A stretch of 64,000 bases of DNA, taken from assembly GCA_016584495.1 (NCBI GenBank), contig WAID01000001.1, positions 1 through 64,000 on the forward strand. Direction: 5' to 3'. A program made the position numbers and the translations under genes. Each line of letters begins with the position of its first letter. The stretch's first letter is position 1. Source of the stretch: Celoporthe dispersa. Its lineage: Eukaryota; Ascomycota; Sordariomycetes; Diaporthales; Cryphonectriaceae. The notes under the pieces are model-generated. The model did no database searches. It was not told where the DNA came from and was given only the letters and a program-made list of their open reading frames with translations. This document shows, one piece after another, positions 33,622-45,900 of this stretch.

Positions 33622-35468
33622 TTGATTCAAATGAGAGAGCCGTTGACTATAGGCAATATGATCCACGAGAACAGTTCCCAGCCACCATCAGAAAGCAGTG
33701 CAGACGACGACTGGTCAGGTTACGAGAGCGCTGACTCAATCTACAGCAATGGCAGCCAAAGCTTAATCGCAGAGACGTCAGACGGGTCTCGTACCGATCC
33801 CGATGAGTCCGTACTAGACCCGTGGCCCCGCAGGCTTCTATATGTCGACAAAGAGAAGGCAACCCTGACATCGTACGAGTGTGAGCCTGGAAACATATAT
33901 GGTGGTTTCCAAGAACCGAAATATAACATTATCTCGTATATCTGGGGGGGATTACAACTCAGAGGTCGCCAACGTCCTGATATTCAGGCCGTTGATATTG
34001 CAGGATTTACCTAGGCGATTCCTTGCATCGATCCGGACCGTCACTTTTCCACCTCCGACTTCAAAACGGCCATCATAAATGCTTGTTCACTACGCGAGTC
34101 TGACAACTACGAAGTCACTGAATTTGTGTGGCTAGATGTTGCGTGCATTGATCAAAAATATTACAAGGCGAAAATGCTCGAGGGCGGTAGGCAACCCATG
34201 ATATTTCAGCACGCAGAGAACGCTTGCATCTGGCTGGCGGGTACGCCACAGCAACGTTTGGAGCGGCTGACCAGCGACCTCTAAGGCGCAGCCTACGACG
34301 CATGGCCTATGTATAAGCTTATGGACGCTGAGCAGTTGGCTAGTATGGACCAGTGGATACAAACTTGGCTCGAAAGGACGTTGGAGGGCGTGAAATACAT
34401 CTGCGAAAGAGAACCGTGGTTTGCTTCTTTACGGACTTTACAAGAGGCTTACCTTCGTCCTTTTGCAACTATTATTGCTCGAAAGGGCTGCCCCGTTCTA
34501 TTGCGACGAAAGGGATTTCGGCCTAGATTTGCGACGTTGGAAATGGTCTCTCAATCTCTAAAACCGGGAGAAATCTGCCAGCGCTGCCTTGCTCTTGGCT
34601 GCACTCGCAGAGACCGGATCGAATTGCTCCCGAGAAAGATTCTGGTAGCCGGTCTGAGAGAAATCCAGCAAGATAATCCTCTTCTAGCCTTCAAGGCGGC
34701 GTCTTTTAAATAAGTTCACGACGAGCTTGACCGGGTCTACGGCATCATGCAGGTGTTCGGCTTCAAGCTCGGAACCACCAAGCCGCCAAAAAGAGATAAG
34801 AGATTCCCGTATGGAATCCGGTTCCCTCGAAGAAGCCTCAAGCTCTCGGATCTCGAACCAGAACCCAGCCAGAATATTCTAAAATCATATCCGGTACAGA
34901 GCCATCTGAGTATTCTCACCTCGATCCCTGAGCCTGGACGAGCCTGGAGGCTCAGACCTCTGTCCGAAAACCCTTACCTGGCACGAGTCGCCTCGACCTT
35001 CCTCTTTTCAGTTCGCGGACAAGACGCGTGCAGGAACGTTATGAACACAGACATCGAGCACTTTGCCGGTTTTACACGACCACCGACTTAAGCATCGGGC
35101 GGCAAAGGCTTTCTCACTTCCGGCGCGGCGTCTCTGCGATCGGAACGTATTTTTCATAGCCGTGTCACATGGTATTATTTCTCCGAAAAACATGCCCCAT
35201 GGAGACTTTAAATCTCATGTGGAAGAGACTTAACGAGCCTGACGTGCGTTATCCTCCTCCATTCTTGTATATAGCCCAAAATATTACCCTCGATCTGACG
35301 AGAAACCCGAAGACTTCCAAGTTGGCTGACTCTGCTTTGCCGGGTTTTGAAATTCAAATTCGGAAACAAGATGAATTAGCTGCGCAACTATTCACACGGT
35401 TTCCTTCTGGCAAGCCATTGTTTCTGTGTTTGGGCACACAACGTCGGCCAAATAAGACAATGAGCTGA
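33622..35468 (+). pseudogene. HET-domain pseudogene B ('WPRRLLHV' type)
   Basis: A Ser/Asp-rich leader of about 70 residues precedes DPWPRRLLYVD, YNIISYIWGG, EFVWLDVACIDQK, EPWFASLRTLQEAYLRP and DELDRVYGIMQVFGFKLG. All lie in one frame from 33622 to 35091, interrupted by TAG 34012 (where relatives have Trp), TAA 34282, TAA 34711 and TAA 35089. Four nonsense codons without a frameshift is the signature of point mutation rather than indel decay. After 35091 the frame is uncertain; 35169-35468 may be the degraded tail. Directly downstream of pseudogene A in the same orientation, suggesting tandem duplication. Confidence 0.85.
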
Positions 35469-36676
35469 GTTTTCTATAGTCTAATAAAAGTGCGCAAGAA
35501 ATGAAGAGGTCTTGAGCATTAACGGCGAATTGGAGTTGTCAGTTGGGAAGTCTAAAACTTGCCTAGGGGGATAGCTGCTGCCGAGAAGCTGATCTTACAA
35601 GCCAAAGGCGAAGAATGGAAAGAGACAGAGGGGCTTTACGAGTAGATCTTCTGTTGGGCCTTCACAGTCAGGGAGCTCCGCTGTCTCATTGGCTCACCAA
35701 GACTCACAGGCTCCAGTGCTCTGTCTATGTCAAAGAACCGCTCGTTTCGTCATTTTCCTTCTATTTTCTATCAGAGGATAGTCCGAATGCATACATGTTT
35801 GTACTTGTCAACGCTCGCCCTGCTTGTCTCATTTTCATGTTATCGATTCGATGCGAGTTTAGTACAACATTTTACTTCAATATGCGAGGGTCCTTATTGA
35901 TCAAAATAAAGGCCTGGCTACCGCTTGATGTTTCTTGAACACCTTTTGTCTCGCAACCACATCGATGCCAAGGTGCTCATAGCGTCACTCAGGTCCAAAC
36001 GTCGTCTCGATAAGGAAACTCCAATTGCCTACTTGGCTCTTGAAAGACTCTTAAGATATTTGAATCCACAGTTTGGATGACACCATCACATCATCATGGT
36101 GAGGACCAGCGACTTCTAACTGAAAGCACTGCTCTTGAGATAGAGCCTCGCCCCGGTTCCGGGATTGGCGACGACAACCCACCACATGATCCATTAAAGA
36201 CACCATCTTATAACCATTTTCTTAAGGCCTGAGTCATCAATCAAATAACAATAGCTAGGAGGCATGGTGCGGATGGCAATGGAGTGTCTATTGCTGAAGA
36301 TAGGAAAAGAAGGAAAGGAAAGGTCTGAGCTATAGCTGTGCTGCATAATTGGGTGCTACAACAAATAAACCCATGGGAATGACTCTTTTCAATGGTGTGC
36401 GCTAAAGAATGAAAGAAAGATAAGAAGCAGCCGTGGCAGCAAAAAAGGCTAGGGGCAGGTGCTTGCTGTGGCAACATAGAGGTAGTGACTTACTGGGTCT
36501 CGCACAGAACTAACGGTAAATATGTAGTATCACATTACAAAAATTCAAAAATTAAAATATCACAGATTGCATTCACCTGATTAAGTCTCAACAAATTGTT
36601 GCAGAAGTAAGCAATCCACTGAGACAGCTGCTTACTGCAGATATATCTTTCGATACCAAGTCATAACCAGTTCACC
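35469..36676. other. Gene-free interval
   Basis: No supported gene; scattered short frames only. Confidence 0.4.
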
Positions 36677-36890
36677 ATGGAGGCAACTGTAAGCCGCTCT
36701 GGGTCGCACAAGTATCCCGATTCTCAAAGCCAGCCCCTTGATATACGGCAGATCTCAGAACTTGCACTGCGCAACTACTACTCAAATAGCCCGGATCCCA
36801 ATCTCCCTCGCTTCACAAGCTCGAGCAAGTCACGGGTTCGTAGAGAACAATCCCACTCCTCAGACAAGCTCAAAACCTCGCCAGCAAGCC

Positions 36891-37581
36891 ATGCCCGTAC
36901 CTACTATCCCCGAGGCCGAGCGCAAGTTTGCACCCCTGATTCCCTCGATGCATCTCGTCACCGAAAACACCGGAAAGACACTCTTCAAGTCGATAGTTCG
37001 ACACAGTAGGACCAAGTTCGAGGATACCCACTATGATACTGGGGAAAACGACCTGAGCATCGTAGGTGTTTGGCTCCGCCGCCGTGGTCATCAGCGGGAG
37101 GCCAAGGTCCGCGTGGGTGGCAACTATATTAACTCTGCGTTCTAGGAGGTTACCGATGTTCAAACAATCTCGGCCATGCTAGGCAAGCTAATACCTGGTG
37201 CGGTGCTTAATGCCGAGCTCGGACCTCAAGGGGTAGAGGTACAGGAGTCGGCGAGATTCGTATCTTACAGGACCATGTTCATCGTTAATTACAAGTTCAC
37301 CGTCGCTCTGGATACGACGGATTTTGGTCACATGTGTCGGGGAGGTGGAGCTGGAGAGAGAGGTAGCTGTGGCTGGAAAGGAGGGTGGCAGCGAGAAGGA
37401 GGGTGGCAGCGAGAAGGAGGGTGGCAGCGAGAAGGCGGGTGAGGTCTGCGACAGGGCCCGATTGATCGCAGAGATGGACCGAGACATTGATAGCTTCATG
37501 AAGCGGTACGATTGGGCATTCCACCCCAGAAAGCCTGTGGGTAAGCTCTCTGCCTACTTTGCCCTGAAAACTTATCAGTAG
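36891..37581 (+). pseudogene. Thiamine-triphosphatase-like CYTH protein, disrupted
   Basis: CYTH phosphatases hydrolyse triphosphates in a beta-tunnel. Visible: PEAERKFAPL (the ExExK-like start), GVWLRRRG, REAKVRVGG, EVTDVQTI, FVSYRTMF, VALDTTDFGH, VGEVELE, IDSFMKRYDWA and KPVGKLSAYF, all in family order. A TAG (37143-37145) sits before EVTD where Gln/Glu is expected, and one extra base near 37335 shifts frame before VGEVELE; the corrected length is 230 codons. The tunnel loop holds three copies of EGGSEK from an 18-bp tandem repeat (about 37380-37435). A possible longer N terminus (ATG 36677) is in another frame. Probably inactive. Confidence 0.75.
37380..37437. repeat. 18-bp tandem repeat (about 3 copies) in CYTH gene
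   Basis: Unit GAGGGTGGCAGCGAGAAG, three near-identical copies coding for EGGSEK. It lies in the acidic loop following VGEVELE. Confidence 0.85.
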
Positions 37582-38809
37582 AGACGGAGATAAGGCCTCA
37601 CGTCTCAGTGGGCATTTACACATAGGCGAAATACATGAAATCAATGAGGAAGCAAGGAACATCGATGCCTCAGAATACAGCCTCGGCGGATCGATTTGGG
37701 TGAACCTTTAATGCCCACTTTTCAGCACTCACTACATTTGTCATTGTCAGATGCTCCTCGAGACCTAGCAAATTGAGTGCAGCATAATTCGTGTGAGACA
37801 GGGCCCCCTGCGATGGACCACTGCTCAAATTCCCACGCGGCTGCTCAAGCCGGCGCAGGTGAGTTACTGTCAGCACGGTCAGGTCGCGAAAACCGTAGCC
37901 TAGAATATACTTTCTAGCTAAGAATTGAAGAACTGGTGACTTTCCTAAAATTGCCCATACCAACCGGCGCGCATAGCTTGTGATAGCTAAAAGGAGTGGC
38001 TACTCTCAGCTGGCTAGAAAAGATGGTAATCTATATGGCTGCGTCACGGTCGGACTCACACAATGTGCATTTTAGTTAAATCGGATTGAGTTGGGCCAGC
38101 TCGCCGATTGGCCCATGCTGCTCGGATTTTGTAAGACAGCCCAGATATAATGTTGCACGTTATCAGATCTAAGGTTATGAGCATCAAAGCGAGAATACGC
38201 ATACAGGGGAAACAAGAGGCGTACTCAAGACTATACGTCATATCCTCCGATCTCTTTGAACCTGCGTATAGCGTTTGAAATATCAAAAAGAGTATGTTTT
38301 GTTACGATCTTAGCACGTGGCCAACGTTGGAGTGCCAAATGAATCCTTCAACCTTGCCTCATTTTGCGAATCAACATTTAAAGGGGTTCTCCGGGTCACA
38401 TTGCCCGTGACAGGCGTTTTAATCCAGGACAAGTGGATCCTCTTATGTCAAAGAAAGGTTCCCCCATGTCACGACTCACGACACATCCGTTCGCGGAGTC
38501 TCTCGAGGGCGCCGCGGGCTCTCCCGAACAAATCACTAGTCGAGATCGTTGTGGGGAAAAAACCCAGTGCTACAAATAGTCTATAACTTATTAAGCCTCG
38601 AAGAGAATTTCCTCCACCCTTTGAATCGCTTCGCTCCTTTATTCCATCAAGCACGGTCCTTCTATGCTTTTGTGCTACCGAAGACGGGCTCCCGAACGGT
38701 TGACAGTCAACCCTTGAAGGTCCGTTCGCTTGAAGGAAGGTCAGTGTGCGATCTGAACCTATCAGATTGTATGGAAAGGGGGAGAGGGGGGAAAAAAATC
38801 ACAAAAACC
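37582..38809. other. Gene-free interval / promoter of ThrE gene
   Basis: No supported gene. The last several hundred bases presumably hold the ThrE-like gene's promoter. Confidence 0.4.
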
Positions 38810-41255
38810 ATGTCAGAAGACGCATACCTGGGCACGTCTCCGACATCTGATGAGGAGGATGAGTCGTTCAGCTTCATCCACGACTCACCGCTACCGGTGA
38901 ACGAAGTATTAAGCTTCGGGTCACTGGAAAATCCGCACAACAGCTTTGAGTTCAGCGAGGCAGGTCCCAGCTGGGCAGAAATACTGGACGCCATGGATGA
39001 TCACACACACACAGATTCTCCGCGTGCAGATACGGTACCATCTCCAAGCACGACATTGTTTCCACCACCCATGCGCCCAGCCACACCCCTGGATGGCCCA
39101 TCACCAGTGCACGACACAGCGACGACCCCGCGCACACGTCAACATGGAAGGGCGCGATTCCCCTCGGACGTGGGAGAGCTCCAGAGGATCTACTCTGCCC
39201 CTGAACGAGCTGTCACTATGCTCTGCGATGGTGGGGAATCTCAAGAGCCGGCTCCGCATCGCGGCGGACTGTTGCAGTCCTTTCGGCGCTGGATATCGGG
39301 GTGGAGAGAGGATATCGGCTGGCCAGACAAGCAGCAGGACATTCAGGACATCATGGGCGATGCGGGCATTGACATGGATGTCATAAATAAGGCCAGGAAA
39401 GCGAACAAGGGCGGAGGTCAGCACAAGCGATCTTCCAGTCTCAGCCTGTTGGTCGGCGCATCCGTACCACTGGCACGTCCAGGACTGGGTGCTCGCACAG
39501 TCTCCGCATCCAGCGTCCAGTCCGACACGACTGCCGCCTCAGGAATGGCGTCGGGCGTGGCCACCCCGAGTACCCTCCGTCGCATCTTTGGCGCTGGCGT
39601 TGATGCACACGAGTTGACGAGCGCGCTGCGCAGCCTCAAGAAGAAGATCACGGCGCACGACAGCAAGCAGGTCAAATACATGAGGGCCAAGGCTGAACTG
39701 GCGCACTGCCGCAACCTCGTGCTGCTCGTGGTTTATGCATTCATGGCGTACGGCGCGCCATCGCATCGGCTCGAGGAGTACACGATGCAGCTGTTCAAGG
39801 CCCTGGACATGGAGGGAAGGGTAAATTACTCGGTCGGATGCATGGATATTTGCTTCATCAACCCTATCGATCCGGCGGATCCGCTGACAAAGTCGGCCTA
39901 TACGACCATGGTCAAGGCGCAGGGTCTTGACGTTGGGGCTTGCGAGGTTGCATTTCGGATCTATAAGGATGTGGTGGCGGGGCGCTTGACCGTCCAGGAA
40001 GCTACCGAGAAACTCACAACCCTAATTGAAGCGCCTTCTTACTATAACTCGCTATGGTTGGTACCTCTTTATGGATTCGCATCAGCATTAGCTTGTGTCT
40101 GTGAGTACCCCCCCCCCTTCATGTTCAGCGTGCACCGTGCGTATCAACCAAATGTTTAATTGTCTCGTTCCAAGAGGGCTATGGGATATTACATTGATGT
40201 TCAGAGTCTCCTTCCAGGGTGGAACTAACAACTTTCTAACTACTAGGGGCTTTTGGAGGCTACTGGACGGATATGCCTATCGCATTTATCCTTGGCACTA
40301 TTGTTGGCGCCCTTCAGATCATCGTCGCCGTTAAAAACCCTCTCTATTCCAACGTCCTGGAGGTCACGGCCTGTCTCATCACGTCCTTTGGTTCACGGGC
40401 CTTTGCTTCTATCGGCGGCGGGGGGTTACAGAAGTACTTTTGCTTCGGAGCGTTGGCCGAGTCCTCCATCGCCATGATATTACCCGGCTTTGTCGTTCTG
40501 ACGGGAAGTCTGGAGTTACAGTCCAAGTCAATCACTGCAGGATCTACGCGGCTCTTCTATGCTATTATGTACTCGCTCCTGCTGGGTTACGGCATGAGCG
40601 TTGGGTCACAGCTGTGGGGTTTAGCTGACCCGGACGCCCCGACATCGACAACATGCCCAAGGACCATTGTTCCAGAGTGGAAAATCCTACTTGTGCCATG
40701 TTACCTCACCGTACAAGGCATGATTATTCGTGCGAGACCACGGCAATTACCGGGCCAGATACTTGTCGGCTCAGCAGGGGTACTGGTGAATTGTAAGTCA
40801 ATATCTCAGCTCCTGGGCTGCATAAAACAGCTTCGAGATCGAGTGACGCGACGCCCTAGCTGACATTTCACACACCTGTAGACTTCGTTTCGGCAAAGGC
40901 AACCGCTCAAGTTGCCGACACAGCTTCCGCCTTGGTCGTGGGCATTCTCGGCAACCTCTGGGCGCGATCCCAGCATGGTTTCGCTTACGCAACCGTTGTG
41001 GCGGGTATCATGGCCTTGGTGCCAGGAGGTCTCGCCGCGCAGGGCGGCCTAGTCACAGGAATCACGATGCCATTGATTTATAGCAGCTCAAACAGCACCG
41101 ACGCGCAAACGCTATGGAGCGAGAATATCTATCGCAGCTTTAGCGTTGGCGGACAGATGATTCAAGTAGCGCTGGGGTTGGCAGTAGGCGTATTTCTGTC
41201 TGCGCTTATAGTATATCCGTTTGGTAAGAAAAACAACGCGTTGTGCTCATTGTAA
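38810..41255 (+). CDS. Threonine/serine exporter-family (ThrE, Prm10-like) membrane protein
   Basis: Intact, 736 aa in three exons: 38810-40100, 40247-40792, 40882-41255 (GTGAGT..TAG and GTAAGT..TAG). The start is the ATG after AAAAACC, followed by MSEDAYLGTS. Roughly 290 polar, Ser/Pro-rich cytosolic residues precede the ThrE N-terminal domain (AELAHCRNLVLLVVYAFMAYG, HRLEEYTMQLFKALD, SVGCMDICFINP). About ten hydrophobic segments follow, with GGYWTDMPIAFILG and LVPGGLAAQGGL typical of the family. Bacterial members export Thr/Ser; yeast Prm10 is pheromone-regulated with unclear function, so substrate is not assigned. No lesion in 2.2 kb of coding sequence. Confidence 0.88.
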
Positions 41256-42972
41256 AGAACATAACCAAAACGAAATTGCAACATAAAATGGGAAGGAAAT
41301 GATCAAACTCTCGCGGAAAACAAATGAGCAATCGGAAGAATATAAGCTACTTTTAGCAGAGAAAATAAACCAAGCATTAAACCTTAGATAACGCTTGATT
41401 ATTAGGATTTCACCTTCGCTCATGAAACTTCCCAGTCTATATTACACCCCTACAGTTTACAAAGGACACTGTAATAGTTTCAAGGTGTCCGGAACTCCCA
41501 TAGAGCGCCTGTTGGGGTAATTAACGAAAGCCCGTTGACCTTTATGCTATCCTTGGAAGTGGAATTTAAGCTGGAACTGAGAGCCATCATCGGAAGACTC
41601 GTTCCAAGGCATCAACGCTTGGGCTCTGTGCTATGTAATACTAGTTATATACCTCCCCCTCCCCCTCCTCCCCTCCTTCTTTTCTTTTGGTCTTTCACGA
41701 CCTTTTCGTTGCGCAACAATTAATACGTTGATAGCCTGTGACCTTGAGTCTTTTAGATGATCATGCTGGGTCCTTCGTACTGTTGATATTGGTGGCAGCT
41801 GTCATGCTACCGTGTTCCGGATCGTAGGAATCGATGCTCAGATATTCAACGGCGTTGGGGGTCTCAGTCCACAGGCTGGCCCTTACAGAATTCTATTACA
41901 GTTTATCCCTAGGTAGATAAATGGTCACCTCAGTTTCTTCTATAAGACTGGGTCGCATGTAGATGTCGACTTTGTGGTCTTATCGCTGCGAGTGCCTGCT
42001 CCTGCAACAAGGACATGTGGCTTTTAGGGTGAAAAGTCGAGCATATCGCAGTCGGTTATTCTGCGGTATATTGCATTGCTGGCCATGTTTAATGCTGGAG
42101 AGTGAAAAACTCCTTTGGTAGTCTGGGGCGAGCGAAGTAAGACAATGGTGCTCGCTTCTTAGTCCGTTGGAAAGAACAGATCGTAGCTCTCGCTACATGG
42201 TTTCACTACCCTAGTTATTAAACTGGGTCACAAGCATTTCCCCCCTGACTTTGCGCCCACAATGCTGACATCCGACTCGAGATGAGCGTGTCTTATTGGG
42301 ACGTCCTCCTTCAGTACTGGGCATGCAACACCTACAGGCGGCTGCTCCGGATCTCAAAGGTTGGGATCTTGGCGGAGCCATGACTTAAGGTGGTTCGGAC
42401 ACTCACTTGGCAACGAAGTAGATGCCATCCGCAATCGAGCCCACAAGATTTACACGAGGCTGGGCTGAGCTTGGGGCCGACTACCGCTCGGACGAGGACC
42501 GAACTCCACATTGCGAGGGGTTAGCATAGGCAAATATCATTAGCTCAACGTTCCTTAATTGTTTTAAAGACAGTGGCATCTCCTCACCGTCCAAGAACAT
42601 ATTTACGAATACTTACAACTAGTTAGCGCGGTCTCTAGCTGTAGAAGCAAAGATGGGCGAATGCGTAGAATTACAACCCAACTCCCTCTTCCCCAACCCC
42701 TGAACAAGAAGCAATGATAATACTAATCTTGCAGGCTGAGTTTTCCATTCTGAGCCATTCTACTCGCTGTGTAGTATATTAAGTAAGTATATAGCACAAT
42801 ACAATTTAGGTTTTAATATCGCATATACACTATACTTTATAAGAAACGATGAACAATAATAGATCTTGTTGAAACTCCTGTAAAAATGTGCCTAGACCAG
42901 TCTGCAGACACGGAGTAGATGAGTGTAGCAGAAAAAGAAACGAAATTACCTCCCACCCGCCCTTGACCTGGA
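41256..42972. other. Gene-free interval
   Basis: 1.7 kb without a recognisable gene; pyrimidine-rich tract near 41650-41690. Confidence 0.4.
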
Positions 42973-45900
42973 TTATGCGCAGCTCAAGAATCCCTTTCTC
43001 TTCCAATCTAAGCCGCTACGAATAGGTACACCAATTGACTTATCGATGTCCACAAACTCTCCTACCAATCTCCTCCACAAAGACCCTTGCTTTTTCATAT
43101 CCATAGCTGTTTCATCAAGCTGTGAATCCCAAGCTCGCCAACCGATGCTTGAAGCGATCTTCCACCGCAGAACCACTGGTGGGCTCACTGTGCCCTGCTG
43201 AGAATCGCTGGGCACATCGTGATGGCTATCTCCAATGGGTGTGGAACATCCGGAACTGAATTCGTTACCGTATTTTTGAATATTTCTTTCGCTTGGAACT
43301 TCTGTAGAGGAGCGAGCTAGTTGATCCAACACGAGATATAAATAGTTGTCGTCTCCCCTGCCCAGCCCGTTGCTCCTATACATCAAGAGAGGAAAGCGGC
43401 TGGGTGTTGATGTCGGGAAGTAGATAGGTTCCATTAGAGTGAGGATCTCATTTTCGTCTGAGATTTCTTCATCCTGCTCAGTCGTACGATGAAACTCTGG
43501 GAGTTTAATCTTCAGAATCTTGGGATCGCACGTGAGCGGCGGCAGTGCAATGACGATATCGTTTTCATTCCAATGCGTGAGCGCTAACGGAAACGACACG
43601 TCCGTTAAGTTCTCACTGAAAACGTACGTACACGTCCGAGGCAACGTCGCCCGCAAAAGTATGCCGCACTCGTTATCTGCGCGGTTGAAGGAGAAGGTAA
43701 GTGCTGTTACGTAGGCCTGGGTGCCAGTCGAAGCATGACAAAAGGCGATGGATAAGAAATGAAGGTATCTGCCACAATTTGAGAAGCGTAGTTCTGCAAA
43801 TGAGGTTGTCAGCAGCTGAATTTCTCCTCCATAAGCTGTTTTGGATGCCTCACCCCGCAGATATGCTTTCGAAATCTCTTGAAGACTAGAAGGTTCGGGG
43901 AGGAGCTCAGTCTTCTGGACCCCCGTAACTGTATCGATTAGCTCTAACTGACGAGCAGTATGTGTAAATACTAGAAGAGGCTGTATAGGGTGTGCAGCGC
44001 AACCAATCTGCGACCAGAGTTGGCGTGGGTTTGACCACGGATGCCATGAAACATGACCATCGATATGCAACAATATCAAACAGTCCGTGAACGGACTTTT
44101 TCTCCTCGTCGGACTTGCTGTCTTTGTCCGAGGCCTCATGAAGACTTTCAGCCTCTTGGAAACCCGAAGTCGCGCAGTTGTCATCTGAATCGTCGTCGGA
44201 ATCGTCGTCGGAATCATCATCAGACCCGACTGTTGCACCATCCATGGCTGATATTTCGGTACTTTCTGACCTCACCTTGTCTGAACGATGCTCTCCCTTT
44301 CCATTGGTCTCGCCACAAGAGTTTGAGCCCATTCCAGGCAAGTTGCGGGTGCGTGTCTGCGTCGTATGTATGACTTGCATCGTGTTAGTCCTCGTTGAAA
44401 TAGAGTCGATGGTGTGTGATGACCTGATCTCCCAGAACCCTTGTGTCCGAAAGCTCCCATCTTTGGCAAAGAAAAGTGGAGCCTCCTGCTGAATACTGTT
44501 GGTATGCGAGCAGCGCCTGAGGTTCAATGTGTCTGGCTCCAGTTTCCAGGCTTCGAGCGTATCTCCATCTCCACCTCTCGGATCCATTGTCAGAACCATC
44601 TTCCAGTCAGTGCTATTCTCCTCTGGAAAGAAGAATTCATGATGACTTTTTTTAATGCTCTTCCTTGTCGTGAAGAGCGGGATCTGCAATCGTTGAAAGT
44701 AGCCATGAGATTCATGACACAATAAATCCATCCATAATGTCTTCTTGTCGAATGTCGCACCTAAAACCTTGCTGCCCATATGGCTGGAGCTCCTTGGTAA
44801 GCTAAGACAATTGTAAAACTGTTCAATATTCGCCACCTTCAGGTTTCTTGGCTTTTCGAGCGGCGTGACACAGCACGTCGGCTTGAAATTTTTCAAAGGT
44901 ACACATGTTGCTAGACTGTCAGGGTATGTTGTCAAGACCTCGCGCCACTCATCAACGAAGTCATTCAATGATCTGTCCAGCACCAAACCCTCCCCGGACA
45001 AGGTATCGAGCCAGTGTGGTAAGGGTAGACCGAATAAAACATTGTGTTGGAGCCGGGACTTCTTTATGTTCGGCGTATAAACATTCTGGTCCTCTCCACG
45101 GACATATCGACCGAATAAATAGGGACTTACGTGTGCTTGCACGGCAAGACACGTCCAAAAGGTACGACTTTGAAGGAATTTTCTCACGGCTCGGTCGATC
45201 TCTTTGGTTGGATGTAGTTGCATCAGGTGCTGTGCCCAGAAAGTTGCTGCGTAAGGAAGAAAAGCGTGTTCCATATCGACTGGCCTACTGAGGATGGCCC
45301 TGAGGTCATGGCCGGGACTCGCATATCGCTTATACTGTAGATACGTCAAGCAATCCAGACCCATTCTCTCGTGAGCTTCCTCTGTGGTCAGAAAGAACTT
45401 CCGTAGTCTCGATGTGGGATGTATATCCAGGTTGTCCGGGTTCTGTTTAAAGAACTCTTCGAATGTTTTGTGCCCAAGCTTCACCAGCAGATTCTCAGGG
45501 ACATCCCCTTCTCTTGCCTTTCCAAACATGATGAACGGGCTGCACAGGTTCTCTATTGTCTCTTTGGTAGGGACGTTCCTGGCGTCGTGATCCTCAGCTC
45601 CATCGTAGACGGCGAGTAAGTTCAAGAGTTCGTAAAGAGAGATGGACTGGACTGTCGTAAAGAGGATTGCAAATGTCCGCCTTTGATTGTGCGTTAGTTC
45701 CCCGTTGAAAAGTTTTCGCAATGTATGTCAACCTCAGGACAGCCTCACCTGGCTCGTTTCTGTTCCTCATCCGTTCTCCCAGCTAGCTTCTCCAGTACAC
45801 GGATGTAGTAGCTATTCAAGTCCTTTGGGAATCTCGCCAAAGCTTCTTGAATCTCTGATTCAGACGTGAGGCCTTCCCCGCGGAAAGCATCACAGATCAT

